DNA from: Streptomyces sp. V4I8
GTDB lineage: Bacteria; Actinomycetota; Actinomycetes; Streptomycetales; Streptomycetaceae
DNA length: 64,000 nt
Assembly (NCBI RefSeq): GCF_041261225.1
Contig: NZ_JBGCCN010000003.1
Span: forward strand, 1 to 64,000
Direction of reading: 5' to 3'
The position numbers and the translations under genes are program-made. This document shows, piece by piece, positions 8,457-17,552 of the stretch; positions within the stretch are counted from its first letter, which is position 1, and the number at the start of each line of letters is the position of its first letter. The notes under the pieces are model-generated. The model saw only the letters and a list, made by a program, of their open reading frames with translations, had not been told where the DNA came from and did not search any database.

Positions 8457-8649
8457 CCCCAACACCTGCTGCGCCGCCGCCGGTGCCTGCCCGCCCGACA
8501 CCCTGCGCCGACAGCACCGCAGCCAGAGCACCCCGCTGCTCAGCTGTCAGCTGAGAAACCACCGGATCCAGCTCCTGCAACCGCTCCTTGGGAAGCTGCC
8601 CCAGCACCTGCTGCTCCGGCGACTGCGCCTGCTGCGACGCGGACGCCTG

Positions 8650-9992
8650 GATGGTGTCCCGCTGAGTGGTGTAACAGCGATCTCCGCATAGCCCCTGGTC
8701 ATGGGGCGGCCATCGCGCAACTCTCCGAGTAGAGACGCTCGTTGAAGCGAGAGGTGGCGCGATGGCCTTGTCCCAGCATGACTTACTCCGCCTGATGGAG
8801 TCACTGCGTACGGCGGACGGAATCGAGTTGATCAGGGTCCTGGCCCAGCGGATCCTGCAGGAACTCATCGAGGCCGAGGCCACCGCCCACATCGGCGCGG
8901 AACCCGGCGAGCACACCGGGACCCGCACGACGATGCGCAACGGGCACCGGGAGAAGGTGCTGACCACGCAGGCCGGGGACCTGGACCTGGCGATCCCCAA
9001 GGTCCGCACCGGGTCGTTCTTCCCGTCGCTTCTGGAACGCCGGCGGCGCATCGACCAGGCTCTCTACGCGGTCATCATGGAGGCATACGTGCAGGGCGTG
9101 TCCACCCGCAGCGTGGACGACCTGGTCAAGGCCCTCGGCGGCGACACCGGCATCTCCAAGAGCGAGGTCTCCAGGATCTGCGGCGACCTCGACATCGAGC
9201 TGAGTGTGTTCCGCACCCGCCCCCTGGACCACACTCGCTTCCCCTACATCTATCTGGACGCCACCTACTGCAAGGCCCGGGTCAAACACCAGATTGTCTC
9301 GCAGGCCGTGGTCGTCGCCACCGGCATCACCGAGGACGGCGGACGCGAGGTCCTCGGGCTGATGGTCGGCGACAGCGAGACCGAGGTCTTCTGGAGCGAG
9401 TTCCTGCGCTCGCTGCGCGAGCGGGGTCTGACCGGAGTCCGCCTGGTCATCGCCGATCACCACTCCGGCCTGGTCAAGGCCGTCCGCAAGGTCATGCTCG
9501 GAGCCGCCTACCAGCGCTGTCGCGTTCATTTCCTGCGCAACGTCTTCGCGGTGATACCCAAGGACGCCGCGGAGATGGTGGCCGCGACCATCCGCACGAT
9601 CTTCGCCCAGCCCACCGCCGAGGCCGTCCGCGCCCAGCTCGACACTGTCGCAGACATGCTCGGACGGCAGTTCCCCAAGGTGAAGGCGATGCTCCTGGAG
9701 GCCAACGTCGACCTCACCGCCTTCGCGGACTTCCCCGAGCGACATTGGAAGAAGATTTCCAGTCGACCAATCCCCTGGAGCGGGTCAACCGGGAGATCAA
9801 ACGCCGCACCGACGTCGTCCAGATCTTCCCCAACCCCGACGCACTCGAACGCCTCACCACCGCCGTCCTCATCGAGATGCACGACGAATGGATCGCCTTC
9901 CCCCGCCGCTACCTCCCCGAAGGCAGCATGGACAAGATCTATCCACCTGAAGATCAACCCGACACGGTTACACCACTACAGGGGGCATGACC
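8650..9992 (+). mobile_element. IS256-family insertion sequence with 8-bp target duplication
   Basis: The two ends match as imperfect inverted repeats that share AGTGGTGTAAC about 15 bases in from each tip. The 8-bp direct repeat GACGCCTG stands immediately outside both ends (8642-8649 and 9993-10000), the size typical of IS256. Length 1343 bp. The insertion site is codon-exact inside the secreted repeat-protein gene. Confidence 0.92.
8762..9990 (+). pseudogene. IS256-family transposase with a frameshift near its C terminus
   Basis: Mutator-type DDE transposase. N-terminal residues 1-330 are normal: RNGHREK..LTTQAGDLDLAIPK block, first Asp in YIYLDATYCKAR, second in RLVIADHHSGL, and CRVHFLRN. 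At HWKKI (near 9765) one extra base throws the frame. The expected STNPLERVNREIKRR segment, which carries the catalytic Glu, is found one frame over from 9768 to 9990. The element is therefore probably immobile by its own enzyme unless the shift is a sequencing error. Confidence 0.88.
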
Positions 9993-10192
9993 GACGCCTG
10001 AGCCGGCGCGCCCGCAGCCGCCGCATCAGCCGGTGTACCGGCCGGCGCATCGGCAGCCAGAGCCTGACCGCCGCCCAGCACACCCCCCGCCGCAATCGCC
10101 AACCCAACCACCCCCGCCCTCACACCTAAACCACCCGACACCGAAAACGAACCAACCCGGCGATGACGACCCCGCCCCGCGTGTACTCCCAT

Positions 10193-10373
10193 GACAACCC
10201 AACCCCTTAAATCCCCGTAAAACCCTTGAAAAGGATACATAGCATGACTAATAATCCTCACCATGCCCCAGGCGTCACCGAAGCCACAGGTGCAGGCCAA
10301 GGGGACAGGGCGGCCGGAGCCGAAGGCCGGACATCACAAGACCCGACTGCAGCCCCGGCAGCCCCACTATCAA
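10193..10373. other. Metalloprotease 3' flank, homologous to the flank of the broken paralogue
   Basis: No gene. Just beyond the stop of the metalloprotease gene lies a segment (about 10320-10370) nearly identical to 26095-26150, the sequence beyond the stop of the broken paralogue (common core ACAAGACCCGACTGCAGCCC). The two genes therefore share their 3' flank as well as coding sequence. No clear hairpin terminator is visible. Confidence 0.5.
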
Positions 10374-13259
10374 CTACTGCTGCTGAACGGGCTGATCTAC
10401 CGCAGGCGCGGCCTCAGCAGACAGCGGAGTTGCCGCAACCGGAGCAGGCTGCTGGGGTGAGGACTCAGCCACAGGTACAGCCTGCTGCGGAACCGGAGCA
10501 GCCTCCGCGGGCGCCGCAGGTGCAGGCGCGGCAGTCTCGGCAGGCGCAGACTGCTGCTCAACCCCAGACCAAGCAGCCCCGCTAGCGCCGCCACCACCGC
10601 CATCCAGGCCAGCCACAGGCGCCCCAAGCGGAGCCTGCTGCTGGACAGGCTCTCCCAACCAGCTATGGACGGCCCCAGACAGAGCCTGCTGCGACCCACC
10701 CACCGGCATCGAAGCCGAAACCACAGGAGGCGCCTCCGCAGCCACAGAGGGAGCCTCCACAGACGGTGCAACAGGCCCAGACGATTGCTTGAACCCGCCA
10801 AGATTCTCAAGCACCCTGTCCCCACCCCCACCAACCGGCACCGACGACTTAGCTCCATCCACAGCCGGAGCAGGGGCAGGGGCAGGGGCAGCCAACGAAC
10901 TCACCGAACCGGCAAGGCCAGAACCCCCCGCCGCAGACGGCGTGCCCAGCACAGACCCAGCTGGCGCCACGGGAGCTGCAGACGGAGCCTGCTGCCCCAG
11001 GCCAGCTGCAGACGCACCCAACGGATTCGCGGCACCGGCAAGGCCGGAGCCCTCCGCCGACTTAGCGGCCAGCGAGGCATCCGCCACGCCCGAACCACCC
11101 GCCTTCACAGCAGCCGAGCCCGACCAACCATCCGCAGCCCCAGAACCAGCTGAAACATCCGTAATCGGCTTGGACAGACCCCCACCCACCTGCGAGCTTT
11201 GGGCTCCTGCGGGTGTCTGAAGCGCACTGATATCAGCCTTCGCTGCCTGGTCAGGCACAGACGTCGGCCGCCCCCCGGTCACCTGCGGCACGCCCAGCAC
11301 GGACCCCGACCCGGCAGGAGCAGCAGCCGCATCGTTGCCTGCAGTCTTCACCTGATCCCAGGCCATAGCCTTGCCCGAGTCCCCGGTGCTCTGGCCGGAC
11401 ACGGACGCAGGAGCCCCAACGGCTGTGCCACCGGCACCTGAACCCGGTAACCCAGTCTGCCCGTGCAGGCCAGCAGGCGCCGACTGCGCATCAGCAGGCT
11501 TAGCCAGATCCCCGCCCGCCTGAGGGCTCTGCGTCCCCGCAGAGGCAGAAGCACCCCCTGCCGGCAGCTGGCCCCCAGGCTTCACCTGCTGCTGGCCCTG
11601 CTTACCCGGGACCTCAGACAACCGCGCACCATCAGCAGCAGGAAGCGTCGAACCACCCGCACCCGTATGAGAACCCGAACCACCACCGGGCACAGACTGC
11701 AACCCATCCCCAGGCTTCACCTGCCCCTGCAGATAACCCCTGGGATCCTTCATCGACTGCCAGGAACCGTCCTTGCCCTGACTGTAACCATCAAAACGGT
11801 CAAAACCATCAAGCGAAGACCCCGGTGACACCACACGCCACGAACCATCCTTCCCATGGCCATACACGTGCGTATCGCTATGAGAACCCGAACCACCACC
11901 GGGCGCAGACTGCAACCCATCGCTGGGCTTCGCCGGACCCCGCAGATATCCGTCAGGATCCTCCATCGCCCCCCAGACGCCGTTCTTACCGCGACTGTAA
12001 CCATGAAAACGGTCAAAATCTTTAATCGAAGAACCGGCCTTCACTTCATGCCACGAACCATCCTTCGCCCGCCCGTACACGGGGTCCGTTACCCCGGCAG
12101 AAGCAACCCCTGAAACCGGCCGAAGATCGGGGCCGAAGAACGGGTCAGCACCCTCGTGGTCATGCGCTTGCTGAGGCTGGGGCGATCCATCACCAGTGGA
12201 ATAGCTAGCCCGCCAAGCAGCACCCTTTCTCACCCATTCATCAGACTTAGCTTGATATTCATCATACTTAGCCTTGTTCTTAGCCGTCCATTCTTTGGAC
12301 TGAGTCTCATATCGATCAGCCTTAGCTTTCCACTCTTCATAGGTCTCCCCGTCCGGCCCCCTCCACTCGCCTATGGGTACATACTTATAGTACTGTGTGG
12401 TCCTATCTACTATCAGCCCCGGATCATCTTTGGATGGTTCAAACCGAAGACCGCCGACCCCCTTGTATGGGTTTCCGGTCCCGAGTGGGTACGGGTTTTT
12501 ATCCTCGGCGTATGGATTACCCCCTGACGGATACGGGTTATCCTCCGGCCTGTACGGGTTACGATCCCAGCCTCTCAAACCATTAAGGTACCCCTTCCTT
12601 ACAGCCGCCGTCTCCGCCGCATTCGGCGAGTCCGGACCGTCTGGCACAAGTAGCGGCCTCATTATCTCATCAGAATTCCCCGGATTATACGGATCGTTGC
12701 CGTTGATAGAGTGACCCAACCCGAGGGAATGGCCAATCTCATGCGCGACGACACCAACCCGATCCCTCTCGGAATACTGCCCCCACTTATCTTCATCAAA
12801 AACAATCCTATTTCCTACACTGTAAGCAATTGTGCCTGGGTCGTACTTCCCAGGATAGGTTTTGACGAATTCATCGTGCGGAAGGCGGTCAAAGGTGATG
12901 CTTCTGGGATGCTCCTTAGCGCTGGGAGCGTCGGGAGCATTGTGATAGTCGTTGAAGCTCCATTGTTCACCTTGATGTTCTCGAATCGACTGCTCCCAAT
13001 TAGCAATTCCTCGCCTCAGGAGACCTTCCTCATACGGGCTAAACTTGTCTGTATGATCAAACGTGAAACTGGGGGTGCTTCCTGTATCCGACCCACCGTG
13101 GTCGGGCGATACACCATGGTGCACAGGACCAGTGTCGGCCGAGGCGCTTGTGACTCCAGCCAGCAAACTTGCAGCTAACGGAGCCGCCACTGCACCGGCC
13201 CTCAAAGCCAGCTTCTGCCTCTCCGCCAGCACTTCCCGCTTCTTCTTGTGACGTGCCAT
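10374..13259 (-). CDS. Secreted matrixin/snapalysin-like zinc metalloprotease with a long low-complexity tail, 961 aa
   Basis: Start ATG 13259 with ribosome site AAGGAG. Sec signal peptide of about 41 residues (basic head RHKKKREV, hydrophobic core, TSASA cleavage). Catalytic domain about 60-225: zinc motif HEIGHSLGLGH at 173-183 and a Met-turn with M200 (SDEIMRP), as in matrixins and snapalysin, so it should cleave peptides outside the cell. Next come five NPY motifs spaced about 8 residues apart (233-265), a charged Lys/Glu segment rich in W and Y (290-355), and two tandem repeats of about 69 residues (393-461 and 464-531), each with DGSW, FDRF.GYS and DP.GYL. The remaining 430 residues are Ala/Gly/Ser/Pro/Gln-rich, with internal echoes such as SVPVGGGGDRVLENLGGF, ending VDQPVQQQ. 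The tail has no recognised domain; attachment, spacing or self-assembly are guesses. It shares an upstream element with the gene at 45315 and tail motifs with the broken gene at 26168-34045. Confidence 0.88.
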   Translation of the reverse strand: MARHKKKREVLAERQKLALRAGAVAAPLAASLLAGVTSASADTGPVHHGVSPDHGGSDTGSTPSFTFDHTDKFSPYEEGLLRRGIANWEQSIREHQGEQWSFNDYHNAPDAPSAKEHPRSITFDRLPHDEFVKTYPGKYDPGTIAYSVGNRIVFDEDKWGQYSERDRVGVVAHEIGHSLGLGHSINGNDPYNPGNSDEIMRPLLVPDGPDSPNAAETAAVRKGYLNGLRGWDRNPYRPEDNPYPSGGNPYAEDKNPYPLGTGNPYKGVGGLRFEPSKDDPGLIVDRTTQYYKYVPIGEWRGPDGETYEEWKAKADRYETQSKEWTAKNKAKYDEYQAKSDEWVRKGAAWRASYSTGDGSPQPQQAHDHEGADPFFGPDLRPVSGVASAGVTDPVYGRAKDGSWHEVKAGSSIKDFDRFHGYSRGKNGVWGAMEDPDGYLRGPAKPSDGLQSAPGGGSGSHSDTHVYGHGKDGSWRVVSPGSSLDGFDRFDGYSQGKDGSWQSMKDPRGYLQGQVKPGDGLQSVPGGGSGSHTGAGGSTLPAADGARLSEVPGKQGQQQVKPGGQLPAGGASASAGTQSPQAGGDLAKPADAQSAPAGLHGQTGLPGSGAGGTAVGAPASVSGQSTGDSGKAMAWDQVKTAGNDAAAAPAGSGSVLGVPQVTGGRPTSVPDQAAKADISALQTPAGAQSSQVGGGLSKPITDVSAGSGAADGWSGSAAVKAGGSGVADASLAAKSAEGSGLAGAANPLGASAAGLGQQAPSAAPVAPAGSVLGTPSAAGGSGLAGSVSSLAAPAPAPAPAVDGAKSSVPVGGGGDRVLENLGGFKQSSGPVAPSVEAPSVAAEAPPVVSASMPVGGSQQALSGAVHSWLGEPVQQQAPLGAPVAGLDGGGGGASGAAWSGVEQQSAPAETAAPAPAAPAEAAPVPQQAVPVAESSPQQPAPVAATPLSAEAAPAVDQPVQQQ

Positions 13260-13408
13260 AATCTTATTCTCCTTACAGATCGAAAAGGATGAGACCCTTC
13301 GGCCCATTGCTCATTCCCCAAGCCGGCCGCCTCGGCCTCAAAACAGCCCCCGGACCGCATGGCTGCCTGAACTGCGCTGGCGCAGAACAAGGAGATTGAT
13401 TTCCCCCG

Positions 13409-13458
13409 GGCGAGACGAGCTGTCAGCGAGACAAGCACATCAATCCGCCGCCGTCACC
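13409..13458 (-). promoter_or_regulatory. Conserved 50-bp upstream element of the metalloprotease gene
   Basis: Read on the minus strand, this 50-bp block matches 45105-45154 (plus strand, upstream of another secreted-protein gene) at 46 of 50 positions, including GGCGGATTGATGTG and TTGTCTCGCTGACAG. It ends 149 bases before the ATG; the other copy ends 160 bases before its ATG. Similarity is weaker but visible further upstream to about 13615. Equal placement before two otherwise different genes argues for a promoter or regulator site, though recent duplication of the region is an alternative. I do not assign a sigma factor. Confidence 0.6.
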
Positions 13459-13860
13459 CCCGGCCGACAATGCGATCTGTTATGCGGATACAGGCGTGAT
13501 CCCGGCCATATGAAGGAAAGAATAGGAGAGAGCTGCGAGGCTCAGGATTTTGTGCCCCGCATGCCAGCACCATGCCCCCTGGGCAGCACGGACCCAAAGG
13601 CTGTCTTATGCCAACCACCCGACGGTGCGACACACATCACTTCCTGCGCTGATTGGCAATCAGCGAAAAATCTGCGGTGAAGTGCCACACCTGGAAGAGA
13701 TCTTCCTGTCTGGCGACTGTCTGCCCCTGCCGCCGCAGACCACAGCGTGAATGAGGAACCGCCAGCCACAGCCACTCCCGCTACCAGCACGGTAGGTGTG
13801 TTGCCTTGCACCGAGACTCTCGGTGCAAGGCACGGTGTTCCGTCGCAACCCCATCACCGG
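13459..13860. other. Upstream region shared with the 45-kb locus; no secure gene
   Basis: The minus-strand reading from 13615 to 13459 keeps patchy identity with 44940-45104, for example ATAAGACAGCCTTTGG against ATAAGACTGCCTTTGG, and a shared GGATCACG. A possible 89-codon minus-strand frame (13542-13811) and a possible plus-strand frame at the other locus share KTAFG.VL.RG in that stretch. This may be only a shadow of the DNA similarity. The segment 13790-13830 contains an inverted repeat (CTTGCACCGAGA / TCTCGGTGCAAG) that could be a terminator-like hairpin. Confidence 0.35.
13797..13832. terminator. Perfect inverted repeat, possible terminator hairpin
   Basis: CCTTGCACCGAGA and TCTCGGTGCAAGG are exact reverse complements with a 2-base loop (CT). 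The 13-bp stem would be a very stable hairpin in either strand. No T-run follows, as is common in high-GC actinomycetes. It stands between an IS6 end and the upstream region of the metalloprotease gene. Confidence 0.45.
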
Positions 13861-14210
13861 CGTTATCAAGTTGAGGGGCAGGGTGCGATGATCTTGGTGG
13901 GGATCGTCGTGGGAGGGGTCTGCTGGTGGACAGTGCTGCACCGTCGTACAAGGGCTTCCGGTTCCCGCCGGAGGTGATCGCGCACGCGGTCTGGCTGTAC
14001 CACCGGTTCCGGCTCAGCCTTCGTGACGTGGAGGAGCTGCTGTTCGAGCGCGGCGTCCAGGTCTCGTACGAGGCGATCCGGCTGTGGTGTGAGCGGTTCG
14101 GCCCCGCCTACGCCGCCGGGCTGCGCCGCAGGCAGCCCCGCCCGGGTGACCGGTGGCATCTGGACGAAGTCTTCATCAAGGTCAACGGTCGGCTGCGGTA
14201 CTTATGGCGC
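13861..14210 (+). pseudogene. 5' fragment of an IS6-family element
   Basis: Begins with the IS6 end GTTATCAAGTTG and is almost identical to 7607-7955. The transposase frame starts at GTG 13926 and runs for about 95 residues through WHLDEVFIKVNGRLRYLWR. It is then cut at 14210, where the sequence changes to an unrelated element. Only the first catalytic Asp is left. Confidence 0.9.
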
Positions 14211-14242
14211 AATGCCGGAAAGTTATGAGTCGTGCCGATTTG

Positions 14243-15240
14243 TCAAGTAGCTCGGCTCGTCGGCGTGTTCGTGGTGGCGAACGGTTTCGTGGGGGCGGCC
14301 GTCACTGGCTGTTCGGGGAGTCTGTAGGTTGCTGGCGCGGTCTTGACCAGCAGGTTCTTGCGTGCCCAGGCGCTGAGGTGTTGTGCGAGGGTGCTGTGTT
14401 TGACGGTGTTCAGCGCGGCGGTGATCTCTCGGGCGTGCCAGGGGCGGTAAGGATCGGTGGCCATGACCGGGAGGGCGTCTTCAGGGCGGACGGTGAGCTT
14501 GGAGGGCCGCGGCGGTCCGTCCGGGATCTTGAAGGTGGCCGGTCCGGTCTTGATGAGGATGTCGCGCCTGGCCCACCGGAGCAGCCCGCCGGTCAGGTCG
14601 CCGGCGTCCAGCCGTAGCAGGGTGGCCAGTTCGGTGGCGCGCCACTCACGTGCCGGGGCGGTGCCCATCGCGGTGAGCACGTCCTCGAGCCTGCTGGTGT
14701 GCATCGGGACTGCGGGCGGCGGCAGCGTCTCGGCTGTCACGGGCGGATACTCGCCGGTATCGGCGGCGGACGGGGCCTGTCGCGGGGCGGGGTTCTGGCC
14801 GGGCCGGCCGACAGGAGCTGGTGCTGGGACGGGGACGAAGTCCTCTTGCTGGGGAGCGTGGACAGTGATGTCGATGGTGGTGATCGGGGTGCTGACGCAA
14901 GGCCGGTCCTCGTCGGGCGGGCGGTGTCCGTAGCGGGCGGAGACACCTTTGACGGTGCGTGCGCTGATCCGTGCTCGCCGAGGTGGCAGCAGGGCGCCGG
15001 CGACCGCCTCAGCGATCGGCCCTCCCAGCTCGTTCCCGGCGGTGGGCACGATCGCGGCGGCCCGGGTGACGCTGTCGCGTGCGGCGGTCAGGGCCGCGGT
15101 GAAACAGGCCCGGTCCGGGTCGCATCCGGGAACGGCGTCGGTGGCGTCCAGCATCGCCATCCGCAAGAGCTGGTGGACCGTCAGTAGCGCCCACATCTTC
15201 TGGCGCAGGCCCTGCGGGTCACCCGAGCGCAGGACGCGGC
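14243..15240 (-). pseudogene. IS4-family transposase, C-terminal part with two winged-helix-like repeats
   Basis: The minus-strand frame lacks its catalytic N-terminal two thirds. Its first residues (GRVLRSGDPQGLRQKMW) match the Y-R-E-proximal region of the IS4 transposase at 49941 (QEVLRSADPALVRQEVW). Beyond the normal end there are two related segments of about 60 residues, one around residues 245-300 and one around 310-370 of the open frame, each with W.A.E....L and a closing KT.PATF/Y.IP or RLP. They look like tandem winged helices. Whether they belong to this IS4 subgroup or are a fusion cannot be told here. The upstream edge abuts an IS256 scrap at 15241. Confidence 0.7.
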
Positions 15241-15372
15241 CCCAGTCGACCAACCCGCTGGAACGGATCAACCGGGAGATCAAGCGCCGCACCGACGTCG
15301 TCCAGGTCTTCCCCAACGACGACGCGCTCTTGCGACTGGTCACCGCCGTGCTCTTCGAGATGCTTCCCAATC
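15241..15372 (+). pseudogene. IS256-family transposase fragment
   Basis: A 40-codon plus-strand segment encodes STNPLERINREIKRRTDVV and the following VFPNDDALLRLVTAVLFEM, the conserved block around the catalytic Glu of IS256 transposases. It is closely similar to 9768-9880. Both sides are cut: an IS4 fragment on the left and an IS110 element on the right. Confidence 0.85.
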
Positions 15373-15378
15373 TGGATG

Positions 15379-16572
15379 TCAAGTGGCGTGGGCGATTGGG
15401 GGTGTGATGCTGTAGCACCGGCGGTCACGGATCAAGGCCCACAGAACGTTGACGCGGCGACGGGCGAGGGCGAGCACAGCCTGGACATGTCGCTTGCCCT
15501 CGGCTCTCTTCCTGTCATAGAAGCGACGCGAGTTGGGGTCGCAACGGATGCTGACCAAGGCGGATTGGTAGAAGACGCGTTGCACGCGTCGGTGGTATCG
15601 CTTGGGCCGGTGCAGGTTGCCGCTGACCTGCCCGGAGTCTCGTGGCGCAGGCGCCACCCCGGCGAAGGCCGCGAGCCGGTCCGGAGTCGGAAACGCATCC
15701 AAGCTGCCGCCGGTGGCGGCGAGGAGCTCGGCGCCCAGGATGGCGCCGATGCCCGGCAACGAGGTGATCACATCGGCGAGTTCGTGTTCACGAAACCGGC
15801 CCTCGATGAGCTTGTCGGTCTCGGCGATCTTCTCGTTGACGGCAATCACCTCCCTCGCCAGCGTGTGCACCATCTTCGCGATGGCGGTCTCCCCGGCAAC
15901 GGCGGTGTATTGGCGCTCTGCGGCCTCGACGGCCGTGGCCGCGAGGACTTCGGGGCGGTAGACCCTGCGGTTGCGCAGCCAGGTCGTCAGGCGGCGCGTG
16001 CCCGCGCGGCGAATCGTGGCCGGACTCTGATAGCCCGTCAGCAGGACCAAGGTGCCGACCCTGCCCATGTCGAGGGCCCGCTCCAGGGCCGGAAACATGC
16101 TGCTCAGCAGGGCCTTGAGACGGTTGAGCGTACGGGTCCGGTCCTCGACCAGGTCGGAACGGCGCTCGGTCAGCAGTCGTAGTTCCATGGCCGTCTCGTC
16201 ACCGGGCCGGATCGGCTGCAGGTCCCGACGCATCCGGGCCTGATCGGCGATCACCTTCGCCCGGGCATCAGTTTTGCCTGCGCCGCGGTAACTGTCGGTG
16301 GCCCGGTTCACTGCGATGCCGGGGATGTAGACAAGTTCCTGACCATGGGCGATGAGCAGCTCGATCAGCAGGGCCGGCTCGCCACCGGTCATGTCCATCG
16401 CCCAGGTCACCCGGTCATCATCGGCGATGTCCAGGACGTCGCCGATCAGCTCCAGTAGCTCGGGCTCGTCGTTGGCCACCCGGCGCGACAACACCGTGTC
16501 ACCCTCGGCATCCAGGACCAGGCAGTGGTGGTAGGCCTTGCCACAGTCGGTACCCGCCCATATCCGGCTCAT
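15379..16572 (-). CDS. IS110-family transposase, 397 aa
   Basis: DEDD-type transposase with an N-terminal RuvC-like domain (IWAGTDCGKAYHHCLV near residue 4-19, MDMTGGEP near 60, GAGKTDARAKVIAD near 97) and the C-terminal domain with SLPGIGAILGAELLAATG (about 270) and the serine-containing FAGVAPAPRDSGQVSG block. Full family length and no visible lesion, so it may be active. IS110 elements leave no terminal repeats, so the ends are not defined. In this family a structured RNA at the end can guide target choice; the short flank here is too rearranged to judge. Confidence 0.92.
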   Translation of the reverse strand: MSRIWAGTDCGKAYHHCLVLDAEGDTVLSRRVANDEPELLELIGDVLDIADDDRVTWAMDMTGGEPALLIELLIAHGQELVYIPGIAVNRATDSYRGAGKTDARAKVIADQARMRRDLQPIRPGDETAMELRLLTERRSDLVEDRTRTLNRLKALLSSMFPALERALDMGRVGTLVLLTGYQSPATIRRAGTRRLTTWLRNRRVYRPEVLAATAVEAAERQYTAVAGETAIAKMVHTLAREVIAVNEKIAETDKLIEGRFREHELADVITSLPGIGAILGAELLAATGGSLDAFPTPDRLAAFAGVAPAPRDSGQVSGNLHRPKRYHRRVQRVFYQSALVSIRCDPNSRRFYDRKRAEGKRHVQAVLALARRRVNVLWALIRDRRCYSITPPIAHAT

Positions 16573-16619
16573 CGCGCTCCATCAGGTCGTTGTCAATCCC
16601 CTCGTTGTGTGGAGAGTTT

Positions 16620-17552
16620 CTAGGCGGCCAGCTCCAGGGCGGAGCCGGTCCGATGCTTATGTTCGTAGTCGATCGGGCTGTGGTACTCGCATACGCTGTG
16701 TAGTCGGCGGGTGTTGTAGAAGCCGGTGATCCACGTGGCGATCTTCAGCCGGGCCTCGGTACGGGTGTCGAAGGTGTGCCGGTAGATGTATTCGACCTTG
16801 AGGACGCTGTTGAATGCCTCGCTGACGGCGTTGTCGAAACATGAGCCGACGCGTCCCATGGACTGGGTCACGCCGAGACGGCGGCAGACCCGCTTGAACC
16901 GGCGGGAGACGTACTCGCTGCCCCTGTCGCTGTGAAAGATCACGCCTTTCACGTCGCCTCCGCGGGTGGCTGCGGCCATGTGCAGTGAGGCCACGACGAG
17001 TTCGGCATCGTGGCGAGCGCCCATCGCGTAACCGAGCAGGCGGCGTGAGAACAGGTCGATCACCGTGGCCAGGTAGAGCTTGCCCTCACCCGTGACGATC
17101 TCGGTCATGTCGCCGCACCAGACTTGGTCCGGGGCATCCGCGCTGAAGTCGCGGCGCACGAAGTCCGGCGCCGCGGCCCGCCTACCGGGGCGGGTGAGCC
17201 CGCGACGCCAGCGTACCTTCCGTCCGGCCAGGCCCAGCTCGGCCATGGTCTTCGCAACGGTGTTCACCGAGACGCGCCATCCCTGCCTGACGAGCGTGAT
17301 CCACACCTTCGGGGAGCCGTAGGTGCCGCCCGAGGCGTCGAAGACGCGCCGGACGGCCTCGGCCAGCTGTCCGCGCCGCACTTCGCGGGCGGTGACAGGC
17401 CTGTCCTTCCACTTGTAGAACCACGACTCGCTCACGCCCAGCACCCGGCAGGACGTGGTGTGCGGAATGTTCTTCTCGGCCTTGCAGTCGCTGATCACCC
17501 CGGCCAGCCGGGCCGGGTCCGCGGCAGCTACTTCACCCACAAGGCCATGCAC
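16620..17552 (-). CDS. IS3-family transposase OrfB, 310 aa
   Basis: Integrase-core half of an IS3-type transposase: D in VWCGDMTEIV (about 144), D in IFHSDRGSEY (about 205) and E in NAVSEAFNSVLK (about 242), preceded by an HTH_21-like segment. It overlaps OrfA by 25 bases one frame apart, the arrangement used for -1 frameshifted OrfAB in this family. The residues before about 20 may only be translated as part of the fusion. No lesion seen. Confidence 0.92.
   Translation of the reverse strand: MHGLVGEVAAADPARLAGVISDCKAEKNIPHTTSCRVLGVSESWFYKWKDRPVTAREVRRGQLAEAVRRVFDASGGTYGSPKVWITLVRQGWRVSVNTVAKTMAELGLAGRKVRWRRGLTRPGRRAAAPDFVRRDFSADAPDQVWCGDMTEIVTGEGKLYLATVIDLFSRRLLGYAMGARHDAELVVASLHMAAATRGGDVKGVIFHSDRGSEYVSRRFKRVCRRLGVTQSMGRVGSCFDNAVSEAFNSVLKVEYIYRHTFDTRTEARLKIATWITGFYNTRRLHSVCEYHSPIDYEHKHRTGSALELAA

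Larger units (their letters stand above)
8457..10192 (-). pseudogene. Secreted helical-repeat protein gene split by IS256 and truncated by IS6
   Basis: ATG 10192 (ribosome site AAGGGG) begins a basic leader (MGVHAGRGRHRRVGSF) and a hydrophobic segment ending in QALAADAP, a standard Sec signal peptide with cleavage near residue 44. The frame enters an IS256 at 9993 and resumes exactly in phase at 8649 when the element and one 8-bp target copy are removed, continuing ASQQAQSPEQQ and a VLGQLPKE...LTAEQR...VLSAQ repeat. That repeat is shared with the protein at 45315-48431. Shortly afterwards a single-base shift and the IS6 end cut the gene, so most of it is gone. It lies 182 bases downstream of the metalloprotease gene on the same strand and may have been cotranscribed with it. 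Confidence 0.8.
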
